Below, piece by piece: positions 10,628 through 20,928 of a stretch of DNA of 64,000 bases. A program made the position numbers and the translations under genes. The notes below the pieces were generated by a model that saw only the letters and a list, made by a program, of their open reading frames with translations, was not told the origin of the DNA and searched no databases. Positions within the stretch are counted from its first letter, which is position 1, and each line of letters starts with the position of its first letter. Source of the DNA: Yponomeuta sedellus (lineage: Eukaryota > Arthropoda > Insecta > Lepidoptera > Yponomeutidae); the NCBI GenBank assembly GCA_934045075.1, contig OW203729.1, positions 2,598,316 through 2,662,315 of the forward strand, in the 5' to 3' direction.

Positions 10628-13600
10628 TGTTTATAGAGAAAAATGTGTTAACATAGTTCAATGGAATTCCCAGAGTTTAAAGCCTAAACTAGCGTCATTT
10701 GAATGTTTTTTAAGTCAAGAAAAGATTCACATTGCTATACTTAGTGAAACATGGTTGGAACCCGATTCACTTCTTAATATTAGTGGATATGATGTGTATA
10801 GGCGGGACAGAGCGGATTCGTATGGAGGTGTGGCGATCATTGTTCACAAATCGGTAAAATCTTATTTATGTAATATTAGCCTAAGTAACGTGGGCATAGA
10901 AGTATTACACATAAAATTATTGAACTGTAATAACCTTCAAAATATAGTGTCTATTTATTGCCCATCAACGGTTCGAACATCACAATTGGACTGGGATGGT
11001 ATCTTTGGAATGTTTTCGCGTAAAACCATAATAGCTGGAGATTTTAACGGTCACCATACAAATTGGTCATACAAAAATGACACGAGAGGTGTCCAATTGA
11101 TGGATTCAGCACTGGACAACGGTTACACATCCTTGAATAATTATTGTAAGCCTACCAGAATTAAATTAGTAAGTAATGTTGTCCAGTCATCGTCTCCAGA
11201 TATTACTTTTTCTACATCAGATATTGCCATAAATTGTAAATGGGGTGTTCTAAACGAAAATTTTGGAAGCGATCACTTAGTTATTAAAATATCATTTTTT
11301 TATAAGGGAGATATAAATTTAATAAAAAAATTCAATTATAAAAAAGCAGATTGGAAAATTTATAAAACATGTCTAGATGACATATTTAAAACTTATAGAA
11401 GCGATGGAACGCTACAAGAAAGATACGATTATTTTATGGATAAAATTAACAGTGCAGCCCAAAAAAGTATACCATTTGTAAAAATTTGTAATGATCCTAC
11501 TCGAAATTTCACCCCCAAAGCGTATTGGAACGCTGAACTATCAAAAACTGTTGCTCAACGCCGGTTAGCACTATCTCGATTCAGAAAGAATCCCACTCCC
11601 GACAACCTCACTATACTAGAAAAGCATATTACAGAGGCTCAACGACTCATTCGTGTAGCTAAGACAAGTAGCTGGAAAAGTTTCTGTCATAGCATTGACG
11701 AGAACACATCCGTTTCTGAGTTGTGGCGTAAAATGAGATGGATAAAAGGTCATAAAAATAGCCAGTTTCATACTCCTGATGTAAAAAAGATAGAACTGAT
11801 AAGTAACCTCGCACCAGATTCCGTTTGTCCGCTGCCACCGACATTTGTTTCCATAAATCCATCTCTTGAAGGTAGTTTTGGTATGCATGAACTAAACAAA
11901 TGCTTAAAGAAAAAAGACACAGCCCCAGGAGATGACCGTGTAACCTATTCAATGATGTTCAATCTTCCCTACGTGGCAAAGAAGTATTTACTTGATTTAT
12001 ACAACGATATATTTTCCACATCTATAGTGCCCACTCAATGGCGTGATATTAAGGTAATACCAATTCCTAAATATAGTTGTAACCCAGACGCAGCTCCAAA
12101 GTTAAGACCCATATCACTAATATCATGTATATGTAAAACTTTTCATAACTTACTTACAAAAAGGCTAGAGTGGTATACGGAAAAAAATAAAATATTATCC
12201 CCAAAAACTACAGGTTTCAGGAAAGGTCAATCATGTCTAGACTCTTTAGTTCGATTAGTACTCCAAATACAGGCAGGTTTTACCAATAATACTCCAACTT
12301 TGGCATGCTTTTTAGACATTGATAGCGCGTACAACAATGTTTTAGTGAGTCAATTGACACATTCCTTAGATACTATTATGGTGGGAGGCAAGATTTGTAG
12401 ATATATATGGGAGTTTTTAAGCGAAAGACACTTAAAAATAGAACAAAATAGTAATTCCGACATTAAAAAATATCTATTACGATGGACAAATAGAGGTCTA
12501 GCCCAGGGAGATCCTATGTCACCATTAATGTTTAATATCGTAACGACCAAAATATGTCAAAATATTAAAGAAGTTATGATATCACAATATGCCGACGACT
12601 TTGTGTTATATTCCACACAAAGTAAACTATCTGACAGTACTACAAAACTTCAAAATGCCATAGATGCTATGCTTATAATTCTAAAAGAATTAGGCCTAGA
12701 TTTTTCACCACATAAATCTAAATACTGCATTTTCTCCAGAGGGCATAGAAGGCAGGAAATACGATTACAAATAAATGGGATAACCTTGGCTGCGGCGGAT
12801 AGTATCAAATATTTAGGGATTTGGTTGGATAGGTCACTTAGATGGGGTAAACACATTAACGAAACGTGGGAAAAAACACAAAAATATCTAAATCTGTTAA
12901 AGGTTTTAGCAGGATCCGGCTGGGGTATACACCCCAAACACCTTCGACGATTATATATTGCATTAATCAGAAGTAGGATTGACTTTGGATGTTATTTATA
13001 TGATAATAGTGCCAATACCCATCTGAGCAAACTAGATAAAGTACAAAATCAAGCACTACGAATAATTGGAGGATTTATAAAAAGTACGCCCATACATGTA
13101 ATGGAGTCAGAATTATGCCTACCACCCCTTTCCAATAGACGGCAATATCTAGCGATGAAATACTGCCTCAAGGCCAAATCATGGCTAAATAACATGACAC
13201 TTCACTTGCTACATCAACTAGACTCTCTATGCGTTAACAGATATTGGCACAAAAAGAAGAAACCTCTTTTAGTTATGGTCTACTCTAGCGGGATTGACAA
13301 TGAAATAGTTGCATCAAGTGAACCGTTGGAAATGTTCTCTCTGGATACTTGGGTGGGCAATATTGATGTGGGGAATACAGTTATTATGAATTTGGAAAGC
13401 GTCAACTTGCCAAAAAAATTATTAGAAATTTGTTTGGTTAAGAATAATGTATTGCAAGAAATACACAATCGCTATGGCGGCTGGTACAAATTATATACGG
13501 ACGCATCTAAAAGCTGTAATGGTTTAGGAGCTGCGTTTTTTGACCCAGCTAAAAAAGTAAACGGTACATTTAAAATAACATCAAGGTATTTATCTATAAT

Positions 13601-14351
13601 GGCGGCGGAACTCATTGCAATTTTGAAAGCTTTGTCTTACGCAAAAGACCTATGTGTCACAAAATTGGTAATATTGACAGACAGTAAGAGTGGTCTCCAG
13701 CATATAGCTCGGTGTGCCTCTGGATACAGAGGAATCTCGACAGCTTATGCTATCCTAAAATATATAGAGGAATTTCGAAAACAAGGGATTGAGTTAAAGA
13801 TGCAATGGATTCCGTCACATATAGGTTTATCAGGAAACGAGGAGGCTGACCGGTTAGCTAAAGCAGCAAGTATAAATTCACCAGAAGTAGAAGTAGTACC
13901 TAATTGTTTCGAAATTTTACCAAAATATAAAAGTAAATCTTATGAATCATGGAAAGAACATTATAATAAAAGATCAGTAGAAAAAGGCATTTGGTATAGG
14001 ACATTGCAGTGTGAACCTCCTCGCATTCCGTGGTTTCTAAATATAAATTTAAGCAGGAATCTTATTATACTGGCTCATAGAATCCGCTCTGGTCACATCC
14101 CATTAAATAATTTTGGTTTTCTTATGAAAAAAGTCCAATCACCAAACTGTGAGAAATGTGGTACTGTGGAAGATATTCAACATTTGTTAATGGAATGCAT
14201 AGGAAACCAACATAAAAGAGACGCTCTGATAGATGCACTCAATATAAACATTTTAGAAGTAGGCAAGTTCCAGACGTTACTCTCCGATCCCATTTCGAAA
14301 GAAGCAATGTTAATTTATAAATTTGTCAGAGATAGTTTAGATAATCGTTAA
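10620..14351 (+). CDS. LINE ORF2: endonuclease, reverse transcriptase, RNase H, C-terminal zinc finger
   Basis: 1,243 residues without a stop. An N-terminal apurinic-like endonuclease (about 1-230) shows the catalytic pattern VQWNSQSL, LSETWL, GDFNGHHTNW and GSDHLVI. The RT (roughly 400-720) has APGDDRVTYSM, the GQS/FRKGQS region, LAQGDPMSPLMFN and the active site QYADDFVLYS at about residue 655. RNase H (about 955-1090) keeps all acidic residues: YTDASKSCNG, MAAELIAI, LTDSKSG and SGNEEADRLA. A CCHC finger (CEKCGTVEDIQHLLMEC, near 1177) closes the protein. All catalytic residues are present, so the copy looks competent. It lies antisense to the presumed integrin intron. Confidence 0.92.
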   Translation: MFNVYREKCVNIVQWNSQSLKPKLASFECFLSQEKIHIAILSETWLEPDSLLNISGYDVYRRDRADSYGGVAIIVHKSVKSYLCNISLSNVGIEVLHIKLLNCNNLQNIVSIYCPSTVRTSQLDWDGIFGMFSRKTIIAGDFNGHHTNWSYKNDTRGVQLMDSALDNGYTSLNNYCKPTRIKLVSNVVQSSSPDITFSTSDIAINCKWGVLNENFGSDHLVIKISFFYKGDINLIKKFNYKKADWKIYKTCLDDIFKTYRSDGTLQERYDYFMDKINSAAQKSIPFVKICNDPTRNFTPKAYWNAELSKTVAQRRLALSRFRKNPTPDNLTILEKHITEAQRLIRVAKTSSWKSFCHSIDENTSVSELWRKMRWIKGHKNSQFHTPDVKKIELISNLAPDSVCPLPPTFVSINPSLEGSFGMHELNKCLKKKDTAPGDDRVTYSMMFNLPYVAKKYLLDLYNDIFSTSIVPTQWRDIKVIPIPKYSCNPDAAPKLRPISLISCICKTFHNLLTKRLEWYTEKNKILSPKTTGFRKGQSCLDSLVRLVLQIQAGFTNNTPTLACFLDIDSAYNNVLVSQLTHSLDTIMVGGKICRYIWEFLSERHLKIEQNSNSDIKKYLLRWTNRGLAQGDPMSPLMFNIVTTKICQNIKEVMISQYADDFVLYSTQSKLSDSTTKLQNAIDAMLIILKELGLDFSPHKSKYCIFSRGHRRQEIRLQINGITLAAADSIKYLGIWLDRSLRWGKHINETWEKTQKYLNLLKVLAGSGWGIHPKHLRRLYIALIRSRIDFGCYLYDNSANTHLSKLDKVQNQALRIIGGFIKSTPIHVMESELCLPPLSNRRQYLAMKYCLKAKSWLNNMTLHLLHQLDSLCVNRYWHKKKKPLLVMVYSSGIDNEIVASSEPLEMFSLDTWVGNIDVGNTVIMNLESVNLPKKLLEICLVKNNVLQEIHNRYGGWYKLYTDASKSCNGLGAAFFDPAKKVNGTFKITSRYLSIMAAELIAILKALSYAKDLCVTKLVILTDSKSGLQHIARCASGYRGISTAYAILKYIEEFRKQGIELKMQWIPSHIGLSGNEEADRLAKAASINSPEVEVVPNCFEILPKYKSKSYESWKEHYNKRSVEKGIWYRTLQCEPPRIPWFLNINLSRNLIILAHRIRSGHIPLNNFGFLMKKVQSPNCEKCGTVEDIQHLLMECIGNQHKRDALIDALNINILEVGKFQTLLSDPISKEAMLIYKFVRDSLDNR

Positions 14352-14469
14352 GACTCTGTTAACGTAAGTTAATAACTTAAGAATAAGGTACAATGGGGCT
14401 GACATGTCCTCGTAAGGTACAAAAGCCCCTAATGAAATAAAGATTAAAAAAAAAAAAAAAAAAAACTAG

Positions 14470-15129
14470 CTACATAGGAGGAATTTCTGGAGACAATTTT
14501 TAATCTCACGGCTCAAGCCCGGTGGTCCAGTGTCTCTATCACCCAACGGTCAATACAGTCTTCAGTCGAGTGAAATTGGAGCGTCCATTTCACAGCAATC
14601 CGATACCTCTGGGCCCTACACTTGAGCTCGATGTGGAATTTTTGAGTTTCAATTAAGTGCGTATATAGATGCGTGCGTATATGCTATATACTATAGAGTA
14701 TATAGCACAGCTACTAGGTTTTCTGGGGCTTTGTAGTTTTTTGAGGAGATTGTATTTATTACTTCGGATTATGTAACCCATGTATTACAGTTTTCTTCTC
14801 TTTATAGTCTCTAATAGCTCCAAGCCCGTGTGAATTCTCTGTAGAACCGTTTCGTTATTGACTCTATCTGTCCAAAAATTTTTCAACATTTTTCTGTAAA
14901 ACCACAATTCGAAAACTTCTAACCGTTTTCATATAACCGAGACTAAGTTTTTTTATATATCTATTCAAAAGAAACACCATCATTTGCCAAACTTAGTAAC
15001 AGTTTTTATGTATATGAACTATGCGACCAACGGTATCGATAGTACTTTCTGAATATGCAGCATAGTATTTAATTAGTGTCACATTACGTCAAATATTATG
15101 AGATATAATTTTTGTAATTATTTTTTTCT
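14470..15129. other. No gene recognised
   Basis: AT-rich. Contains a perfect 24-bp palindrome GCTATATACT-ATAG-AGTATATAGC at about 14685-14708. Confidence 0.45.
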
Positions 15130-15265
15130 GTATAGTATTTCCTAAGGTTAAAACGAGCACTAGACATAATAAAAATGTTTTTATACGGATTTATGCTCGT
15201 TTACTACATTTTTACAATTTTCCGACGTTTCAAACGAGCATAAATCCGTATAAAAACAGTTTTAA
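15130..15265. mobile_element. Deleted element with inverted ends (P1 family)
   Basis: Two facing copies of a ~30-bp motif (TTTTTATACGGATTTATGCT and its complement) about 25 bp apart. The same motif frames 57735-58125, where the arms are ~330 bp apart, so this is an internally deleted relative. Confidence 0.6.
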
Positions 15266-15326
15266 CTATATCTTTTTCTGGTTGTGCAATAAAGTGTTTT
15301 CTAAATTTCCAATCAATGTGAACAGT

Positions 15327-15674
15327 GTAAAGCGCTCGTGGCCTATTCGAACCGAGTGATTGGAATCAATCACTTAAGTTAAGCAACAACAGGCGCGGTC
15401 AGGTGCAGGATACGTGACCGTCCCTTGACTACCGCTAGTGGCATTTTTTCCAAGGCTTCCGTGTTTTGCAAGGCACGCTAAGCTGTGGGTGCCGGCTGTC
15501 ATGTAGTGGCAGTCGTTAAGCCATGTCAGAGGTTTTATGGTTGTTTGATAAGTTCTGCCAGTAAGGCCCGCCACTGTCTTACAATCCTCCTCCGACCCGG
15601 ACTTAGCCTCCGTGGTGTAGTATGGCCCAACCTTCCTACTATGCAGGAAGAGACCCGTCCCCCAACAGTGGGGA

Positions 15675-15676
<2 letters not shown>
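15327..15676 (+). mobile_element. S1 SINE, near full-length, 5S rRNA-like head
   Basis: The head (15327-15425) carries AGTTAAGCAACAACAGGCGC and, further on, a degenerate GGATACGTGACC, which correspond to the A-box/intermediate region and C-box of insect 5S rRNA genes. The body and GTGGGGATAT tail follow. It runs directly into a long (AAT)n tract. Confidence 0.85.
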
Positions 15677-15849
<173 letters not shown>

Positions 15850-16150
15850 TTGGCCTTTTTGCATCTACTTAATGAGATGATTTATACAGCGTCCAGTGGT
15901 ATCTTCACTCACACTAGATGGGTGACGGGACCACTCCGACGCTGTGGTGCCTGGGACATGGTTTTATAGATGGTGTAGGCTTGCCCAGCACCTATACCAT
16001 CCTGACAGCTTAGTCGGCCTAGCCCACAGGAAAGACTATTCAATACGTGCGGAGCCAACCAAGCCGCGGGTTTCCTCACGATATTTTCCTTCACAGTTAC
16101 TTGTATACCCCTTAGCGAGCTACCACAGCTTGCTAAGAGGTATACAAGTG
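15850..16150 (+). repeat. C1 interspersed repeat
   Basis: Starts 'CATCTACTTAATGAGATGAT', with 'ACAGCGTCCAGTGG', 'GATGGGTGACGGGACCACTC' and 'CCCAGCACCTATACCATCCTG'. Other copies: 50805-50960 (+), 53710-53925 (-), 54090-54250 (+). Probably a 3' fragment of a longer element. Confidence 0.65.
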
Positions 16151-16499
16151 TAGATATCGATGTCACATTGTGAAGCCTTGGGGTGTAATTCGATAGGAAC
16201 TCTGTCTATACCAGCCCACAAAATTACTATTGAATCCTTAATAACACAAACATGCGTGTTGTTATTTCTGTAATATGGCGAAACTGACATCGAGAGTAAG
16301 GGCTTGGACCATATAACGTGAGTAAGATTTATGGCGATCGTGACCCGAGGTGCCGTATGGCGCGTTACAGTTTTCTTCTCGGCCCTTTTAGGATTCACCG
16401 TTGTTTGTTTCTGCCTAGAACAAGAAGTGCCGAATGCAAAACGTGTGAACTATTATCAGTGGACAGGCGGAGGGCAAAAGAATTATACATCGTAAGGTT

Positions 16500-16640
16500 T
16501 TAAAAACCTAGCTCAGTTGGAAAGAGCGCTGGCACGGATAGCCAGAGGTCGCGGGTTCGAATCCCGGCATGGGTGGAATTTTTAGCATCTAAATAGGTTT
16601 TTAAATTGTCCTCAGCACGGGTTAGTCCATTAAAAAAACA
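16500..16640 (+). mobile_element. T1 tRNA-like fragment
   Basis: Single arm: tRNA-like D-arm to T-arm (GGGTTCGAATCCCGGC) followed by the usual 'GGAATTTTTAGC..CTAAATAGGTTTTTAAA' and 'CAGCACGGGTTAGT' blocks. Confidence 0.7.
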
Positions 16641-16824
16641 ATGTTTTTTTTTTGTTATTGCGGCGTGTGTACTGTTTTTATAATGTTTCTTCTTCTTTTT
16701 TTTACTTCTTCTTAATCTTCTTGAAGTGACCGCGAAAGATGGCATTTGGGGGAAAAGCAGCAGCAACCCAGCAGTGGGCAGCGGGAGCCTGACGACGACG
16801 GTGAAATATGTAGGTATGATCCAG

Positions 16825-17085
16825 TACAGTCTATTTATTCCTACTTGTCCAATTTAGTAAACAAGATTCTAACCTTAAAATTGAGATTAGATGCCTAAAC
16901 TAGACATTTTCTCGCAAATTCATGAACTATCATGAACTATGTTTATAAATTTGGCAGCGTGTTGCCTAAAAGAGTGTTCCAGGTTACTTCATTTATGGAA
17001 ATATGGCAGTTTTGGACTAAAAAATCACAGTTTAAGGGTAGAATCTTGTTTACTAAATTGGACAAGTAAGAATAAATAGACTGTA
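16825..17085. mobile_element. M1 MITE, copy 1
   Basis: TA-flanked element with ~47-bp terminal inverted repeats beginning TACAGTCTATTTATTC. Internal region matches the other four M1 copies. Confidence 0.9.
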
Positions 17086-18811
17086 GGTATTGATAGAATA
17101 CGGGGCCAAGCTGCAGAGGCCCCTGATTTGAAGATGAATGGACTCTATATTGAAACTGATTGGTTTAAATTGAAATGTGAGCACATCGCTAACTTCTGCT
17201 AATGGCAACAAATAAAAGTACTGTATTGTGTTTTGGATCGCTATTGATTTTGACATGGTTTTGGTGCAACATTTCCTACATAACGTAACAGAATTTCACG
17301 CCTGTTTCCCATAGGTGAAGGCAGAGTGCAGGGACTGCCACTTGCCTCAATCCTGACAGATCTTTGCTTCATCAACGTTCAGCTTCAACAACATTAGTTG
17401 TTGCATGCACGCAAACGACGTTCAACGTTTGGGTACTTTTTATTTTGCCCATTGCTAGTATATCCCCTATTTGGTCGAGCCTCGGACATTTTCTACAGTG
17501 TTTTAATCTAGACAAATCACCCTGTACATTATATTTACCGATAGGAGCCAAGTGGAAATTTCGTGTAAGCAACAGAATTGGCAGAGATCATTTTATCATC
17601 ATTTTTTTTAATCAAAGTTATCTCCTTTTTAACCGACTTCAAAAAAGGAGGAGGTTATCAATTCGACGCGTATATTACTTATTTTCATTATTTTTTGCTT
17701 TACAAACTGACTAAGAAGTATACGTCGTTTGGAAAACTGCTAGTAAGTCCTCAGCACAAGTCGAGATTCGAACCCACAACGGGTCAAACAACTTTATTCC
17801 GGATTTACTTGAGAACCCCTCTCCCATAAATTCCCAAAACCTCTAGAAGCATTGTCTTACACAGGGATGTATTAAGCCCATGATTACTTTGAAAGAAATT
17901 TGCTTCACAATTTGCGACAATAGGTAGAAAATTTCTATTGTAATTTTTTTCTGGTTGTGCAATAAAGTGTTTCTTTCTATCTATCGGTGTGTGGAGGGGG
18001 GCCTTTCATGTCAAATGTGGAGGCCCCGGGGCTACAGATCTGGTCATCCTCCCCCAAATCCGGCTCTGGTCTCATAACATAAATGTCCAGTCTCTTTCGA
18101 GCAAAATACTCGAAGTTACGGGCGATCTTTCAATAAATTTGAAAAGGTTTCTGTCGCCTATTACTGGCTAAGGTAGACAGTAGTCTCATAAAGGAAAAGA
18201 CACGTTAGTCACGCCTGGCGGGGCCGCCATATGGCGCCCCATTTGCCGCGTGGGCTTGAGGACATGACAAGATACAATTGACACACGGTTACAGCTGTTT
18301 CCATCATTTGGTTAGCTAATTCTTTATCTTTGTCTTTTATCTTTGTATCTTTGAAAAGCGGTTTTGCGATGTCGCTGTTTCTGGTTCCCACAACACAGGG
18401 TTTTCTAGTGTGGGGCCAAAAGCAATGTATGTAAATGTTATATATTTGTTTCGTCAATCTTTCTTCCTTCATCAATATGTTCAATACATAAACAAGTTTT
18501 CTGCTATCTAGTTCTCTGCAGGCGGCCATATGGCTGCGCGTGGGCACTGTGACGTCACAGCCATTCACTGCCTACTACGACGGCCACGTGACCGGCCCAC
18601 GCCATTGACTCTCAGTCTCGACTCTTTTGGGGAGATGAATGGAATGTTACGCTTCGTGCTGTTGTTTTCTGCAGGCCTAACTTGGCGGGCTTATACGCCG
18701 CTTATCTTGCTTGCCAGAAACGCTTTTCAAAAACATTGTAATGTAACACACTTTGTGCCAAACTTTTGAGTATAAACTATGAGTATTACTTTTTTGTGTC
18801 ATCGTCAACTA
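17086..18811. other. No gene recognised; repeat fragments
   Basis: Contains the 'AAAAAAGGAGGAGG..CAATTCGACG' repeat (17638-17670), a tRNA-like B-box on the minus strand (17765-17785), a LINE 3' end ending in AATAAAGTGTTTC (17945-17975), and two GC-rich patches (18215-18260, 18520-18610), the first a near-palindrome around GGCCGCCATATGGCGCC. No coding evidence. Confidence 0.45.
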
Positions 18812-18978
18812 ATTATGCCCCCATCGAGGGGCACGGGTCTCTCCCCTGAGTAACGAATAGGCCATACTCCTCCACGGGGGCCAAGTCCGGATTGGTGGAG
18901 ACTTGCAGGACTGGTCTTACTGTCAGAAGTTTTTCAAGCCCCCTCTTCAAGGCCTTTTCAAGGCCTCTGACTTGGCTT
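18812..18978 (-). mobile_element. S1 SINE subfamily 2, left part (split by a nested SINE)
   Basis: Tail and body of a diverged S1 subfamily (ATCGAGGGGCACGGGTCTCT, AAGTTTTTCAAGCC). Continues at 19341-19445 after the nested insertion. Confidence 0.8.
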
Positions 18979-19340
18979 CGTTATCAACCCTTGTATGTCC
19001 CCACTGCTGGGGCACGGGTCTCTTCGTGCATCGCAGGAAGGTTAGGCCATACTCCACCACGGGGGCCAAGTCCGGGTTGGTGGAGGATTGTAAGACAGTG
19101 GCGGGTCTTACTGTCAGAAGTTATCAAGCCGCCCATAAGGCCTCTGACACGGCTTAACGACTGCCATTGTATGACAACCGGCACCAACGGCTTAGCGTGC
19201 CTTGCGAAGCACGGAAGCGCTCGGAAAAATGCCACTAGCGGTAATCACGGGACGCTCACCCATCCCGTACCTGACCGCGCCTGTTGTTGCTTAACCAAGT
19301 GATTGATTCCAATCACTCGGTTCGCCTAGGCCACGAGCGC
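18979..19340 (-). mobile_element. S1 SINE, full length, nested inside subfamily-2 SINE
   Basis: 362 bp from the ATCAACCCTTGTATGTCC tail to the 5S-like head (complement near 19260-19340). Flanked by TGACTTGGCTT on both sides (18968-18978, 19341-19351). Confidence 0.9.
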
Positions 19341-19445
19341 TGACTTGGCTTAACGGCTGCCATCTATCGACGGCAGCCGACAGCAACTGCTTAACGTGCC
19401 TTGCGAAGCACGGAACCGCTCGGAAAAATGCCACTAGCGTTAGTC
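19341..19445 (-). mobile_element. S1 SINE subfamily 2, right part
   Basis: Resumes the host SINE with CTATCGACGGCAGCC and GCTTAACGTGCCTTGCGAAG; its head is truncated. Confidence 0.75.
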
Positions 19446-20641
19446 ATGTACAAATTAGTAAGTAACTATTGTTTATTTTAATTGTATTGCTGTGGATTGC
19501 CGTTGAATAAATAAAATTAAAATAAATTAGCCCTGCAGTGGGACCTGAAGAGGCTATTTAAAACAGTAGGATATTTTCTTGTGATTAGTCGTCTTCAGAC
19601 TCTACTAAGTGGGTTGCATACAGTTGAGTCAGTGCTTTATAGCCATCGATGTCAACTGCACTTTACCAAGAATTGGAGTCACAACAGCTGACTAAATCAG
19701 CTGAGACATGAGATGTTTCAAGTCCTCGGTCACTCTTATTAGCGCGATTGGTTTGAATCATGGTCTTACGCATAATCCCACCACTTTAGACTTGACACCA
19801 TTCTGAAATAAGTTTATTGAGAGGTAGGTTTGTTGTTTTGTTTGTGCTTAAGTCTGTTCAGGATTTCATTTTATTTACTGTTAGGGAAATCTGTTACCTC
19901 GGAGCTCTGCAATTCCTTGTAATCAATCCCCGATAAAAGGTATTCCTTATTGTATACCAGGAAATACATTGATCGAGACCATAAATATGTAGTGTGTGTG
20001 TATTTGATTTGTTTTGTAGTGGGCAAAATTTTCTTTTAAAATATTTCTATGAGTGAAAACTTGTTATTGACTCTCAGTCTGTATTCTGTTCCGTATTTTG
20101 CTGTCTTAGAATGTATTTTGTTCTTCGCTGTAACTTTTCCTATTATAATAAAATAAAATAATTACATACAAAAGTACTTATAGAAAAGTTAATAATAGAT
20201 TACCACGTTATTACTACAGAATAAGAGATAAATAATTATTCATGTTTCTTATAAGCCCAAATAAAATCGAGTAGTATAAAAAATTTCAGTATAAAATGTT
20301 TAAAGTAAAAGCAATAATTTGGACTTCTTTTACAATACATGTTCTAATCCAGGGTAAATCCTGTGTCAGCTAACTCCAAAATGAAGCGCCTTAACAGTGG
20401 GCTTTCCTGCTTGCAAAATGTGACGCAAATGTCCTGTTTCGATTGCATTAACAATGACGCTTAAATTTTTTACGCCTTCTAGATTCCGTTTTCCATTAAT
20501 TATTTGATATTAATTGCAAATGCTCTACATCGAGCATTGGCTTATGATTTATATTAAATTGTAGGTTTCACAATATCAGTGCTAAAGAAGAAGAGAAATT
20601 TGACAAAAAGCAAGGCGTCACCTTGCACTTGAAAATCATTG
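19446..20641. other. No gene recognised
   Basis: AT-rich flank of the copia element; nothing identifiable. Confidence 0.45.
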
Positions 20642-20646
20642 ATTTA

Positions 20647-20818
20647 TGTTGAAATGTAAACTGAACGCAGTCTAATTTAGCGTAGATAGTTTTTTCCTTG
20701 AATGCATCCAAATGTCTGTCACTCTCTTTCAGTCGTAGAACAAACGTGTTGTTTTCAAGTTGGCAAATAAATCTTTAATTACTCAAGTAATCCTGGTTTA
20801 TTTGCTCATAATCCATCA
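20647..20818 (+). repeat. 5' LTR of the copia element
   Basis: 172 bp, TG...CA ends, matching the 3' LTR without a difference that I can see. Contains AATAAA (in GCAAATAAATC) that could serve RNA 3' end formation. Confidence 0.95.
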
Positions 20819-20833
20819 GGTTATGGGCCCAGG
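20819..20833 (+). other. Primer-binding site (initiator tRNA-Met type)
   Basis: GGTTATGGGCCCAGG begins immediately after the LTR. It is the form used by Drosophila copia, which primes from an internal fragment of initiator tRNA-Met rather than from the tRNA 3' end. Confidence 0.8.
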
Positions 20834-20928
20834 ACGGTTTTCAGGTCTCGGAAAATAATATTATTTGTTATTTTGAGAAAATACGAAAAATTTTAAAACA
20901 CACGGGTTACCCTTAGCAACGGAAAAGA

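Larger units (their letters stand above)
8956..14463 (+). mobile_element. Complete two-ORF non-LTR retrotransposon (I/R1-like LINE with RNase H)
   Basis: A LINE with uninterrupted ORF1 (9050-10627) and ORF2 (10620-14351), a short 3' UTR containing AATAAA and a poly(A) tail ending near 14463. The presence of an apurinic-type endonuclease, RT and RNase H in ORF2, plus a zinc-knuckle ORF1, places it in the I/R1/LOA group rather than Jockey or CR1, which usually lack RNase H. The 5' end is uncertain. A possible target duplication AACTAG occurs at 8950-8955 and just after the A-tail (14464-14469), which would put the start at 8956. Because the tail is A-rich, this short match is weak evidence. Confidence 0.85.

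Noticed and set aside
15374..15420. Genuine 5S rRNA gene or fragment
   Set aside because: Only the promoter-like half is similar and it is followed by the S1 body in every copy, so it is a SINE head.
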